From positions 21,092,395 through 21,156,394 of the forward strand of contig NC_065878.1 of NCBI RefSeq assembly GCF_933775445.1: a DNA stretch of 64,000 nucleotides. Direction: 5' to 3'. Positions within the stretch are counted from its first letter, which is position 1, and every line of letters begins with the position of its first letter. The notes under the pieces are model-generated. The model made no database searches, was not told the origin of the DNA, and saw only the letters and a program-made list of their open reading frames with translations. Both the position numbers and the translations under genes were made by a program. This DNA is from Argentina anserina. Its lineage: Eukaryota > Streptophyta > Magnoliopsida > Rosales > Rosaceae. Shown piece by piece: positions 34,289-46,534 of the stretch.

Positions 34289-35759
34289 ATGGACGGAAGG
34301 CTTATTGAGGCTTCTCAAAGCGGAAATGTCCAACTTTTGCATCAGTTGCTGGCTGAGAATCCAGTCATACTCCATAATATTGCGCTGGCTTCAGACGAGA
34401 ACCCTTTACACATTGCTTGCTTGGCTGGCCATGTTGAGTTTGTTAAGGAAATTCTAAGGCTGAAGCCAGGTTTTGCTAAAGATATCAACCAGGATCGGTT
34501 TAGCCCCATGCATATTGCGTCTGCCAACGGGTACCTAGAGATTGTGAAAGAGCTGCTTCAGATTGATCCGAGACTCTCCCAACTTAAAGGAAAAGACCAA
34601 TGGACAGCTCTTCACTATGCAGCTAGCAAAGGGAGGATAGACATTATCAAAGAAATGGTTTCAGCTTGTTCGGAATGTATCGAAGATGTGACCGAGCAAG
34701 GGGAGACTGCTTTTCACCTTGCTGTTAAGAACAACCAGTTTGAAGCTCTTGAAGCTATAGTGGCATTGATCCGTGAAAGGAACAAACTTGACATCCTCAA
34801 CATGAAAGATAATAATGGCAACTCGGTTCTTCACCTAGCAACCTGGAAGAAGCAACATCAGGCAAGTGCAATTTGATCCAGCATAATTTCATTATTACCT
34901 TTATAAGTTCTCATTATTTGTTCAGGTTTGTTGGTAGAGTAGTTAAACTTTTGCCTTCAACCATTTTCTTCCTTGATGCTCACAGGTGGTGCAATGTTTA
35001 CTTGCCATTAACGGAACTAGTTCTCCGGCCACATTGGACGTAAACAATGTGAACCAGAGTGGTCTAACAGCTCTTGATCTGCTACTAATCTTCCCAAGTG
35101 GAGCTGGTGACCTGGAGATCGACGGCATCCTTCGTAGTGCAGGAGCTTTGAGAGCACGAGACATAGTCCACACCAATCACAACCATACCGTATTAAGTGT
35201 CACGACAGTATCAGAAAGCCACGATCGTTTGCATTTGGACCCCAAAAATTTGGTCGAGTACTTCAAGTTCAGGAGGGGCAGAGACTCTCCTGACGATGCA
35301 CGAACTGCCCTGTTAGTCGTGGCGGTACTGGTGGCCACTGCAACCTATGAAGCAGCAATAAACCCTCCAGGTGGTCTTTGGCAGGACACAAACTTGAGCA
35401 AGAATGGCACTGAACCACCACACCTTGTAGGGACTGCAAATATTGCCTCATATAACACAGCTTACTATGTCGTTGGAGCAGTTTTCAACTCCATAGGGTT
35501 TTCTGTTTCTCTTCAAATGATCAATATCCTCACAACCAATTTCCCATTGCGATTGGAGCTTCAAGTGTGTGGTGTTGCAATGTACTTTACGTACGTGACT
35601 GCATTGATTACTATATCTCCTGGCTTGACCTCAGGGTGGTACACATTTTTTGTGCTAGTGCCATTTCTGCCTGTTGTGTTACTACCTGCCGTCAGGCTTA
35701 TCATCAGGCTTACAGAACCTCTGCAAAATCGGCTGCGGACCTTGGGATTACTGTCCTAA
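34289..35759 (+). CDS. ANK-PGG protein 4, BDA1/ACD6-like
   Basis: Exons 34289-34861 and 34986-35759, 448 aa, the most compact copy. The intron is only 124 bp and has the donor CAG|gcaagt, a GC-AG intron like copy 2. Ankyrin repeats (NPLHIACLAGHVEFVKEIL, SPMHIASANGYLEIVKELL, TALHYAASKGRIDIIKEM, TAFHLAVKNNQFEALEAI) lead to a PGG domain (DDARTALLVVAVLVATATYE, NPPGGLWQD) with four hydrophobic segments. The linker is about 40 residues with one unit at most. The frame is intact. Confidence 0.92.
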
Positions 35760-36164
35760 TTCGATATGTATATGCATGTCAGTAAAATTGATTGCAGGAA
35801 AGGCGATAACATAGTTGAGGTGTCTCTTTTTTATAAACGTAACTATCCAATAAAATGATATTTACAGTGATCACGAGTTTGTCAATTTCATAAGCCGTTA
35901 AAAGATCACACTTGTACATACATCAAAGTGACTTGTACTGCTCAATCAAATGAGAAGCGTGGAGACGCGACGTAGGAGCCACAGTACAGCCCAAACTTTG
36001 CAGATAAGAAATCTGATGATCAACACAAGAAAAGGATTAATTTGGTGTATTCATTGTCATGGAAATTAGCATTATATGGCACCAGATTTTAAGTCTTACA
36101 AATTTATTGATGCAACAGTGATGCAAAATCTCGAAAATAATGAATGAGCTTTTAAGTCTGTTAT

Positions 36165-39100
36165 TCATTTATTCAACAGATCATTGTGTCCACATAAGGA
36201 AAATGTCAACAGCTGAATCTTAGCTACCTGTTTTGGTGTTGGTGCAGATGAACCCATTGAGTTCTCAATCCTTAACTTCTGGAAATGCTCCTGAAAATAT
36301 ATGAACATGAGAAGGAAAAGTTTATACACGCACAGTAGTCCATAGCAATCATTTAATTGAAAGCTATGCTGCCCATATGACAACACTTCATCACCTACGC
36401 TGAAACCGAAACTAACCTGCTTTTCCCGCATCATATGAGCGCGTTGATCAGCAGGAATTTTCTGCCATCTCAAAACCTATTGAGAAATTATCAATAATGA
36501 CCAACTTTGGTTGCTCAAATAAAATAATATCAACTAAAATACACCATAAATCATTTCAACTAAAATAATCTTTGTTGCGTACTATGACATATGAACAGAG
36601 GTTAATGAAATAGCAATCTCCCTCAAAAAAAAAAGTTATATCATGGATTTCCTGTAATTTCTACGAGAGTAAGCTTCCACAAATTGTTAGAAAGACACAA
36701 ATGTAATACTTACATATTCCGCATATTGAAATGCATCATCACCTTTCAAATAAGACTTCAGCAAGCGTAACACATCCTGAGTTCCACAGAAGTTAAGTTG
36801 TAGTTGTGAATAAAAGCCGTAGATGCATCACATGGGCATAAAATAAAAGCTGTTAAAGATGAGATGCTAAGTTCAAACAGGCATATGCACAACCAATTGG
36901 GAAATCATATCCATGCATTTAAAACCCGAACATAGGTTAAAAGAAACTCAGCCGTTTATTAGCAACTTGGAGATACATTAGAAAATATAACGACTGACAT
37001 CAATTGTGAAACAGAAGTAGATAATAATTGCATTGAATGGAAGGGCTAAATTTAAACCTTGTGTTTGTAGTTCTTGACTCGCAGACGTTCATCTATTACA
37101 AAACCCACCTGTAAAAGGTAAAGTAGAAAACAATCATCAGAATTACCCTTTGCTTGGTCCAATTTAGTTTCAAATGTAACACAGGTAATATAGAAATTCT
37201 CATGTATTTCAAGAATTTCAAACTATTCCTAACTCGGTAATAATACACAAATTGCAAAATACTAAGCCCTATACCGTATTACCGTATGACGTGCATGATG
37301 AAACTGTAAATGCTTTATCTCAAGAGTATGTCACAACTAAACATCATCAAATGAATGAGTTTAACTGCCTGACATTTAGTATTCCATAGACTATGTGCAG
37401 TAGTATAAGTAAAACCAATTCACCTTGTCAAGCAACCTTTTTGGATGTTGAAATGCTTGCTTTTTAGCCCACTCATTAAATAAATGTGAGATAATTGATC
37501 TCTCGTCCACACAGAATCTATTTAACAGTGACAAAAGGATAAAGTTAGATAAAACAAAATTGAGAGCAATATTAGTTTACCCCTCACAATTGGAAACAGA
37601 ACCTTTTTAAGAAACCAATTCCAAAGTTTGTATCCACATATTCTGTCAACTCTGTAGAAGCTTCATCATGTTTGCTAGGGTGAAAATCATTCTGCACCAC
37701 ATCTTCTTCCAAGGGTTGGATGTCTGGTTGTAGATCTGCCGCCAACTCAGTAGTTCCTTTTGAAATGGACTGATGCTTTGACTGTAGATTTTGTGTTTCT
37801 GTGTCAGCCTGGATACATAATCCCCATCCATCAGCAAAAGGACAAGACTTTATACATTTCAGCAATGACAGTTTGAACAGTTAGAAATGAAGAATCTTAA
37901 ATGGGTGTATTAAAGTTAACTATAGGATTCTTCATCGTCATTCCAAAGTTAAAGCATGTTCAACTTTTACAACAGATCATGTGAAATAGTGAAAAACATG
38001 CATAGAGATCCTTGTGGAACTAAATCTACAAAATATCAATTTTATGGTTCATTCTCCAAAGTCAAAAGCAAAATGGTAACCCTATTAACTACCAGCACCA
38101 AGGGTGTACAATATTCCGCATGCAAAGGCATTACACCAGCATTACAACTGATACATCAGCCTTGTCAAATACATTGGCAACTAAACATCCATTTCAATTC
38201 TCACTCTGGGAAAGCAGCACACAACAGACGTAATTGCAAACATTTGAAACACTTAACTGTAGTTATTTATACTTGTAAACACAGCAGTTAAAACAATGAA
38301 TTTGTATACGCACCTGTTCTTCCCGAAGATGATTTGGAATTTCTCTGAGAAAGCGTGAAGGTTGAAGCATCTGGACAAATGACTTTGTTAGTTGGAGAAA
38401 TAATGAAAAAAAGAATATAAAGAAAATATAAGTACGATAAAGTTTAAAGCTAAAACAGACCTGCCAATTAGAATCCGCCAAAACATAAAGAATGAAGAGT
38501 TTTGTTCGAGCACGAGTCATTGCAACATAAAATAAGCGTCTTTCCTCCTACGAATTGAATGAGACAGGTTGAGCTACAAATATCATATGTGAAAATAAAT
38601 GTTGAGGTTACTACATACGGACATACCTCAATGGACGTCCCATTCTCTTTGGTACTACCATTGAATTCATGCAGCAATGGTATTTCACACTCATTAACCT
38701 GTGTGATTGATACGAGCTTTAAACATGAGCTATAAAAAAACTTCAAAGGACAACTCAGTCAAAGCAAACAGATTTGTTTTAAAGAAAAAAAAAACATCAG
38801 TACCAGTAGCATGTCTAATTCAGAGTCTACAGAGAAAAAGGCGAATCAATTCTACAAATAAACACCAACAAAAAATATTGATTCCAGTCAATTATTTAAG
38901 GCAAGTACCTTAATAATGAAAACAATGTCCCATTCTAAACCTTTTGACTGCATGAAAAGGAAACAGAAAAAACAGTGAGTTGATACAAGAATGTTTGCAG
39001 AATCCAGAGGGAAACCAGAAAAAATTAACCAGCATATATTAAGAATTTAGGGAGTTTTGAGTGAAAGATTTAACAAAACCTGATGGATGGTAGTCAAGGT

Positions 39101-42100
39101 AACAGAAGTTTGGTTATCATGTCTTCGAGAGCGAAAGTTTTCACTCTCCCGCTCAGATATGTAGTCAATGAAAGCTTTGAGTAAATTAAGACAGCCTTTC
39201 TGTCCTTCTACAACTTCTCTCTCCCCTTCTGCCGCAGCAAAATGAGCAGACAAAAAATCAGATACGTCATCCAGTAGGTACTGAAGAACCTGCAATAGAA
39301 ACCAAAAAATTACAGTTTTACCACTTGGTTGACCAAAGACTAATGGGAGAATCAAGGTTGACTCAACTTCACATATAATGAGCAATAGTCAACCTAATGA
39401 AGTAGTAAATTGCAGCAGTTGTAAAGTTCAAATAGCTAAGACATATCCAAGAGAACGATCACCAATCAAAACCAATGAGCGAGGAGAATAATAAATGCAA
39501 AATAAAATCACTGATATAGCAAATCTTTCAGACAATATCATCAACATGAGACTCCAAACTCACAGATCTCATGTCATCGTCTTCATTTAGCAACTTCCCA
39601 CCATCAACATTGACGACAGCACGCTGCTCCAGAAGGTATTTCTGTAAATTGAAGTGGAAGGAGAGAAATGGTTGATGAAACATGGAATGAATGCAGGAAA
39701 CAATGAAGATCATACCAATCCTCATAACCTCGTTCCTCAGAGTATAAAATACAGTTTAGAAAGAAAAAAAACCATGTCAATAGCGCATAACTGAGATTCG
39801 AACCTGTGGTACCATGCTCGCCACTGAGGTCAAGACAGCTGATATTGATTGTTCCTGTATGCACGAATAAGTGAAACTACTGACCAAACTCAGAACTGAA
39901 GTAAATGACACAATTATCTCAGCATGTGAAGACAGATAATGCAAATGACAAACTTCACCTGTTTAGAAAAATGTGGGTCTAATCTAATAGAAACTACTCA
40001 TTATGGAACATATAGTGACAAAATAAAGAAAAATGCATTAAAGCAAAGAGGTTTCTTAAATCTTGATGACAAGGATGTATGGAATCTATACAGAGCCACT
40101 TTAGACAATTCAAACCCGATGGAAAACAACCTCTTAAATTTACCAGACCGACTTCACCTGTTTAGAAATATGTGGGTCTAGTCTAACAGATACTACTCAT
40201 TACGGAATATATAGTGACAAAATAAAGAAAAATGCATGACAGCAAAGAGTTTTCTTATATCTTGATGGCAAGGATGCATGGAATCTATACAGAGCCACTT
40301 TAGACAATTCAAATATAAAGCAACTAGATAGTTCATCGTTCATTTATCAGACCGAGAAGATAAACTCTATGTCCTTATAATCCACTAGAATCAAAAGCTA
40401 CTACCAATACCTCATGCCAAAAAGAACCCGGAGAGGCCACAATTTACTAAATATATTTACCCTGTGAACGAGATTTGAAATCATCTCTAGTGTCAACAGC
40501 ACCTTGCGTCCTTGAGTAAGCTGAGGCCTGTTATAAAACCAGGACCCTTAATTAGTACAGAACAAATACTCTCAAGTCTCAACGCTTCTCAAAAAGAAAA
40601 GGTAGGAAAACTGAGTAGAGGTACAATAACTTTGCAGAAATATAATTAAAAATGAGTAGAGCTGGCCATAAAAAAGCTTTAAAATTCTTGTTATACAGAC
40701 CTCTTCAAGTTCCCAGAAACTTTTGCGCTAAAAATCTCACCAGCAGCTGATATGAAGCTGAATTTTCTCGCAGTAGAAATTTTGTCAATGTAATCAATCA
40801 CCTGAGAGGGAGAGAGACTCAGATACGTAAGCAGAAGCATAACACAAGAAAAATAGCAAATACAACTGTAGCACTGAAAGGAATTTTATAATGATATGGT
40901 TACATGAACATGTACCTTCTTCTTTTCTTCTTTCTCAAAAGGAAGTAAAGCCTTAAAAACTCGGCGATATGATCCATCATCACAACCAGACAAAGTTGTT
41001 CTAAGCATAGCAATAATGGCTCTAACTACCTACAATAAGACAAGTACTTAATCAACAACGAACAACTATTATCCACTGTATCCAGAGAGCATCAATGAAT
41101 AAATTTTTTAAATCAATTGCATAATCCATAACACCAATATCTTACAAGTATATCAGGCTAACATGTTAGGTAACAACATTATACTTGCAGCCGCCTTAGC
41201 AGAATTTTACCGAAACACATACAGAAAACAGAGAACAAAATTCTGAATACCTTCTTCCGATAAACTGCTACTCCATGAACATTAAAAGGTATTTTTCTTT
41301 CACGAAAGGCTGTCTGAAAGACCTTTCCTGATACCTGTAGTATGATATACATATGAAAATTCTATCAACAAATACCAAATATTTTCCCCCATTCACGTTA
41401 AACCTAGGGATCGTAAACTTGACCTGCCTCCGGTAAAGAATTGCGATGTTTCCAAATGAGCACTTCACATTTGACTGATTAGATGTGGCCTCCAAGATCT
41501 TGTCAACAACAAAGGCACATTGTGCATCCTCATTGTGGCATTCCTTGATCACTATCTATATTTTGTCAGCAAAAACATTCAAAATTGTGAAACTACTGAC
41601 TAGCAAAAAGAATGGAAAATGACATCAAACATTAATATAATACCTCCTACAGCATGGGAAAATGATATACCTTAGATCCAGAAGAGTTGTCGGTATCAAC
41701 ATTCTTTAGCTGACATCTCTTCTTATTGTTTTTTATGACACACAATGCAGCTTCCACAATGTAGCGTGTAGAACGATAGTTTTTATTGAGTCTAATCTGA
41801 ATTTTAAAGATGCCAAATTCCAGATAATGCTTAGTAGGTGAAGATTCTTTCTAGAAAGTGTACAAGATATGAATATGATCGATATAGAATAGTACTTTTA
41901 TATAAAATAAAGAAGAAATTGGGAATGTTACTGAATTACTAAATTGCAAAAACAAACCTCTTTGTAATTGGGGAAATCCGTACGGAAGGAATGAAATCCA
42001 GAAATGTCTGCTCCATTGAAACTGAAAATGGACTGCAGCAGGAGATGTGAAACAGAATTTACAACCTCTAAAGAGCTTGATGAGAATGAACTGTGTGTGT

Positions 42101-44196
42101 GTTTGTGAGAGAGAGAGAGAGAGAGAGAGAGAGCAATAGCTTTGCCTTGCTTGATGTAAAAAAAATCAATAATAAACAGCATACTTGATCATCATCTCCA
42201 ACGATGGTTATGTGGTTATGAGATGCAAGAATCCGCAGAAGATTATATTGCATAGCACTTGTGTCTTGAAACTCGTCTATGACAATGGCTTTCCATGAAT
42301 CCTGGCTTTCCTTTAGCACTTAGTAATGGAGCAAACAATAGTCAGGATATAAGAAACTACAACATGCAAGTTAATTTATCCAGATATTACTGACCTTCAG
42401 GAAAATCTGTTAGCAGCTTCACTGAGCAGCTAATCAAGTCATGGTAGTCCAAAGCATTGCAAGATTTTAAGATATCATTATAGTTTCCAAGAATCTCTGC
42501 CTGATTCAAACGCATAGGAAAGAATCAAGAGCAGTAGTACTGGAAAACATGTCGGAAACATCTAGTAATCAGCTTACCCCTATCTCATTGCCCATTTTAC
42601 TGTATTCTTCAGGAGTCTTTCCAGAAGCTTTTGCCTGAAGTAAAACAAAAGTCATTGATGTCCTTGATGATACCAAAGATGAAGTCAAAAATTTAATACA
42701 CACATACTAAGAACTCCAGGACTCTGACAGACAAGCAGTTGCTCATACTGTAAATAAAAAGACAATTGATATTCCATCATTCCTATTATACATTGACATT
42801 TCAGCATGGTTTTTATTCATCTCAATCCATTACAGAAGAGAATAATTGATATTCAACACTAACCTGAGTGACAAACTTCAGCCATTTCTTTGACGCATCC
42901 TTAAAATGATGAGGAGAGGTTACACTACTAGACTCTTCACTGGCTACACTGACACCATGTTTTGGTCTACTCTTTCCATTTTCTGATAACCGAACAGCTT
43001 CAATAATTGCTCTTCTCTGTTGCCCATGTCCATATATTAAGAATTCCGGTGTGCGCTCAATTCTAGAACACAAGCAACCAAACATATCAGATCAAAATTC
43101 ACTAAAATATGCATCTTATACTAAAACGAAGTATAGAAATACAGCATACTTCTCTGCATGTAACCGACAAAGCTGCAACGAAAACGAATGAAAGGTGCTG
43201 ATTGTGAGTTCCTTTGCCGCTTCTTTCCCAGCCACCTTCGCAATGCGCTCTCTCATCTCGGAAGCTGCTGCTATAGTGAAAGTCATTGCTAAAATGTTGG
43301 ATGCACTAATCCCCTGTATACACAAACAAAACCAAAAGAGTATAATATCATAAACCTGCACAAACACTACGAAATGACTCATAATTAGATGTAAAATCGG
43401 CAGTACCTCATTAAGCAGCATTAGCACACGCCCCACCATAGTTGAGGTCTTTCCACTTCCAGGTCCTGCAGCAATCATCAATGGTGTTGCAATGTCACTA
43501 CAAGCCGCCTCGCGTTGTCGGTCATTGAGAGACTTCAGATACTTAGAGTACTCCTCCGGCATGCTAGGTAATCCATGGTCAGCAGAATCAGCTTCACCAC
43601 CACTAATCACAGGCGGCGCCACCGCTGAGCCTTTCACATCAGGATGAACTTGTCGCGATTTCTGCTCGATCAAAGCGTCAATCTCCTGCAGAACGCTCTC
43701 ATCGAAATCGCTGTCGTCGTCCAGAATTCCGGTCGCCGCCGAGAGAGAAACAACCGGAGTAGAAAATTGCGGTTGCCTGATCGGAGTAGTGAGCGAATCG
43801 TCGATTCTAGTAACGACTGAGCTTGAGCTCTCACAATACGAACCGGAGCTGAACTCAGAAACCGCCGAGTTGCAGCGGTCCACGGAAAACGGAGACGGAG
43901 TATTCAACGGCAGCTCAGCAAACGGAGTTCGCCGATTGAGCTGCGGCGGAGTTCGGAATCTGAAATGAAACCGCCGATTTAATCAATCACTATAACAAAA
44001 CAAACTCAGGAGCTTAACGGCGAGAGTGGAGGACTTACTTGCAGTGAGGAAAGTGTGAATCAGGCGAAACGGCGTCGTTGCGGGAGCGCTTCCGGTCGAT
44101 TAGAGCCTTGGCGGCTCTGAAATTCCGAGAAATCCGGTTGCTTTTCTCCTCCGTGATTCCACCTCCGCCGTGGAATCGACTGTTTTCTTTGGACAT
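36165..44196 (-). CDS. SRS2: SRS2-like UvrD/Rep-family DNA helicase, 27 exons
   Basis: 3'-5' SF1A helicase that disrupts RAD51 filaments and acts in recombination repair in the nucleus. Exons (high to low): 44196-44039, 43959-43407, 43313-43150, 43062-42864, 42634-42578, 42500-42395, 42318-42185, 42032-41958, 41796-41671, 41555-41424, 41334-41251, 41029-40916, 40801-40701, 40527-40461, 39854-39804, 39641-39564, 39289-39080, 38947-38909, 38698-38627, 38547-38461, 38370-38314, 37808-37603, 37517-37424, 37108-37058, 36776-36714, 36476-36417, 36290-36165. Phases agree throughout: 1087 aa. Motifs: AAGPGSGKT (I, ~216-224), [11 protein letters not shown] (Ia), IDEFQDTS (II), [13 protein letters not shown] (III), NYRSTR (IV), [14 protein letters not shown] (V), [10 protein letters not shown] (VI). 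Matches the plant At4g25120 type. Complete. Confidence 0.92.
42107..42134. repeat. GA microsatellite in helicase intron
   Basis: About twelve ga units after a short tg run, within the intron between the helicase exons ending at 42185 and starting at 42032. Confidence 0.85.
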
Positions 44197-44197
44197 T

Positions 44198-44380
44198 GCG
44201 ACGGTGGTGAAGACCAGTCAGCCCTAAAATGAGTACCAAATGTCTGATCTCATTTCGGTTTTCCCTCCTATATGCGGTGGTTCGAAATAAATGGGCCTAT
44301 TGGTCCTTTCGACCCGGCCCAATTAGCTGCACAGGTGAACCTGAGTATAAATACCGTGTCTTTGATTTTCGGAGCCAAAT
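44198..44380. promoter_or_regulatory. Shared divergent promoter SRS2/USB1
   Basis: Only 184 bp separate the two start codons. Two inverted site II-type motifs (tgggcc at 44292-44297, ggccca at 44316-44321) sit in the middle. These are known in plants from promoters of proliferation and housekeeping genes and from bidirectional pairs. No clear TATA box is seen for either side. Confidence 0.6.
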
Positions 44381-46180
44381 ATGGAGGCACTGATATCGTC
44401 CTATGGAGAAGCCTCGTCGGACTCGGATTCCGAGTCGCCGGCGCCACCGCCGGAGAAGAAAATATGTCGAGAATCAAGCCTTGTTCTTCCTCCGCCGCCT
44501 CTGTCGCTTCTCGACTCCCCGAATTCATTAGGTAAGCCTCTAATTTCGATCAATCTCTTCTCTTTTTCTTTCGGGATTAGCTGCAGACCAACTGTTCGAC
44601 GTTTTGTCTGTGAAGGATTTCTGGACTACTCGGCGAGCCAGCCGAGCAGAGTCAGGAACTTTCCTCATGTAGAAGGCAACTATGCTCTACATGTGTACAT
44701 TCCAGGTACTCTACTTCTCTATTTGTCAATTGCATTGGTAATTTGGGATTAGGATTAGGCTTAGGCATTTTGTGTGTGGTCTCAGTTTGTATACCGACAG
44801 CGCCGAGGAAGGAGATGGCCGTGTTTATGAGGAGGCTGACATCTTCTGTGCCTGGGCTCCATGCTGTGGAGGTTGATGTGCCTCTTGAGGCTTTGTGTAA
44901 AGAAGGACAGAAGTTTGAGCAGGTTGCGTTAGGGAGGGAGTTTCATATCAGTCTAGGGAGGACTGTGCCAATTCGGGTGCACCAGATTGACTCATTGGTG
45001 GCAATGCTGAAGCAGAAGCTTCAGACTCAGAGGCGGTATGGTTGCGTTTGCCTGATTTTATATGGTGTTATGGATTTTACATATTCTAAATCTGATTGTT
45101 GGATTTTAACGCTTTGATGTTTTCTGTTAAACAGGTATTGGATTGATTTTAGCAAGTGGGAGGTGTTTGTTAATGATGATCGCACGCGCACCTTTGTGTC
45201 AGTTGAAGTCATCACTGCTGGGTTAGCTGAGGTATGCTTGAGAGCTCTCCCTCTCTTTATAACAATCGTTAATGTCTCGAGTTTGATGTACATGTTAAAG
45301 TTACCAAGCAAACTGCTGATAATGATTACATTGGAACTCTGACCCATTGACTTCATACCTGCATATGTGTTTGTGTGTGTAATGTAAACTTGATGATACT
45401 TTTACTTCCGAGATAATGATGAAACAGAAGAATGAAAATATAATGTAACTGGGGTTTAATGCTTGCTCATGCTTGAATATTATACACAACTGTGCTGCAG
45501 AGATAGAAATATATGGAGACATATCGAAAATCTAGAAGGAGGCTTAGATGAGTTAAATCAAGCAGATATAGACATATATGAAACATATTGGAAATCTGAG
45601 AAGCTAGGATTAAATCATGCTCCTATTGTGCAAGATTCATCGTATGCTATAGACCTCTGAAACATACTAATGTTTAAACCAATGACATTTTAAGGATTCT
45701 GGTTCCACTTTGTAGATTCTATAGGGAGTAGACACATGCTTGTTTTGTGTATCCGGATGCATGCTAGACTGCTAGAGTTAGCTTACATTACTACAACTCT
45801 GATTTAATTCTGCTTCATTTGATTTCAGATAACTAAGCAGATTCAAGCTGCCAATGAAGTGTATAAGCTTCATAATCTCCCCGAGTTTTACAAGGTTAAT
45901 TTTAATACCTCCATAAAAGCTTATGAATGATTGAGCATGATTACATGAACATTACTCATTGCTTTTTCGGTGTTGATAACAGGATCCGCGCCCTCATATA
46001 TCAGTGGCTTGGGCATTAGGCGACACCAAGGAATCCCTAAAGAAAGTAGTCGAAGATGAAAGAAGAAAATCTACAGTTGGGGGTTCATTACAGAAATGTA
46101 TTTTTACCAGCAGATTCAGTGGCATCGAGTGTAAGATTGGCAACAAAACATATAAAATATGTAAATATTCTGACGAATAA
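44381..46180 (+). CDS. USB1: U6 snRNA phosphodiesterase USB1 (Mpn1), six exons
   Basis: 3'-5' exoribonuclease of the 2H phosphodiesterase fold that trims the oligo-U tail of U6 snRNA and leaves a 2',3' cyclic phosphate or phosphate, protecting U6 for splicing. Exons 44381-44531, 44616-44705, 44786-45035, 45135-45231, 45829-45894, 45983-46180; phases agree, 283 aa, family-typical. The two catalytic HxS motifs are present: HISLGRT (His134) and HISVAWALG (His223). The conserved RVRNFPHVEGNYALHVYIP block begins exon 2; that exon start (44616, after tgtgaag) was chosen because it alone keeps the frame. The acidic Ser/Pro-rich N-terminus is variable. It shares its promoter with the helicase gene. 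Confidence 0.9.
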
Positions 46181-46534
46181 TGTGTAATCAAATTCTTTGT
46201 CTTGTATTTCACTGAGATTCACTCAGGTTGTGTACTGGGTAAGTTTGATAATAGATGTAAAGTTAATGATCATCAGGGAACTAATTGACCATATAACTCA
46301 CAGTACTTGTTGCCTTGCTAGCTCAGGAGTAGGTGAAATATGATACAAATTTTACCACCATAAATAAGTTTCTCAAATGAACCCTTCACTTGCATGGTCA
46401 TATTACTGAACCGTTTGTGTATACAACTATACATGTCCATTGCAGGTTTCTAGCACAAGGGCATAGGATTGACACCGAGAGAAAGGCTGTAACTTGCAAC
46501 TTGTAAAAGGGACAATAGATGCGGCGGTATAATC

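Noticed and set aside
42708..42747. Possible extra 40-nt exon in the helicase gene
   Set aside because: It has splice-like borders but would shift the frame; skipping it joins VTQ to [10 protein letters not shown] in phase.
42822..44197. CRISPR-like or other bacterial repeat systems in the window
   Set aside because: No regularly spaced identical short repeats with unique spacers were seen; all arrays are contiguous tandem repeats in a plant genome.
44585..44615. Earlier acceptor (after ctgcag) for USB1 exon 2
   Set aside because: It puts the following conserved RVRNFPHVEGNYALHVYIP block out of frame; only the acceptor at 44614-44615 keeps it.
45463..45660. 65-codon frame within the fourth USB1 intron
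   Set aside because: No similarity, and it is spliced out in the model that keeps the catalytic HxS motifs in one frame.
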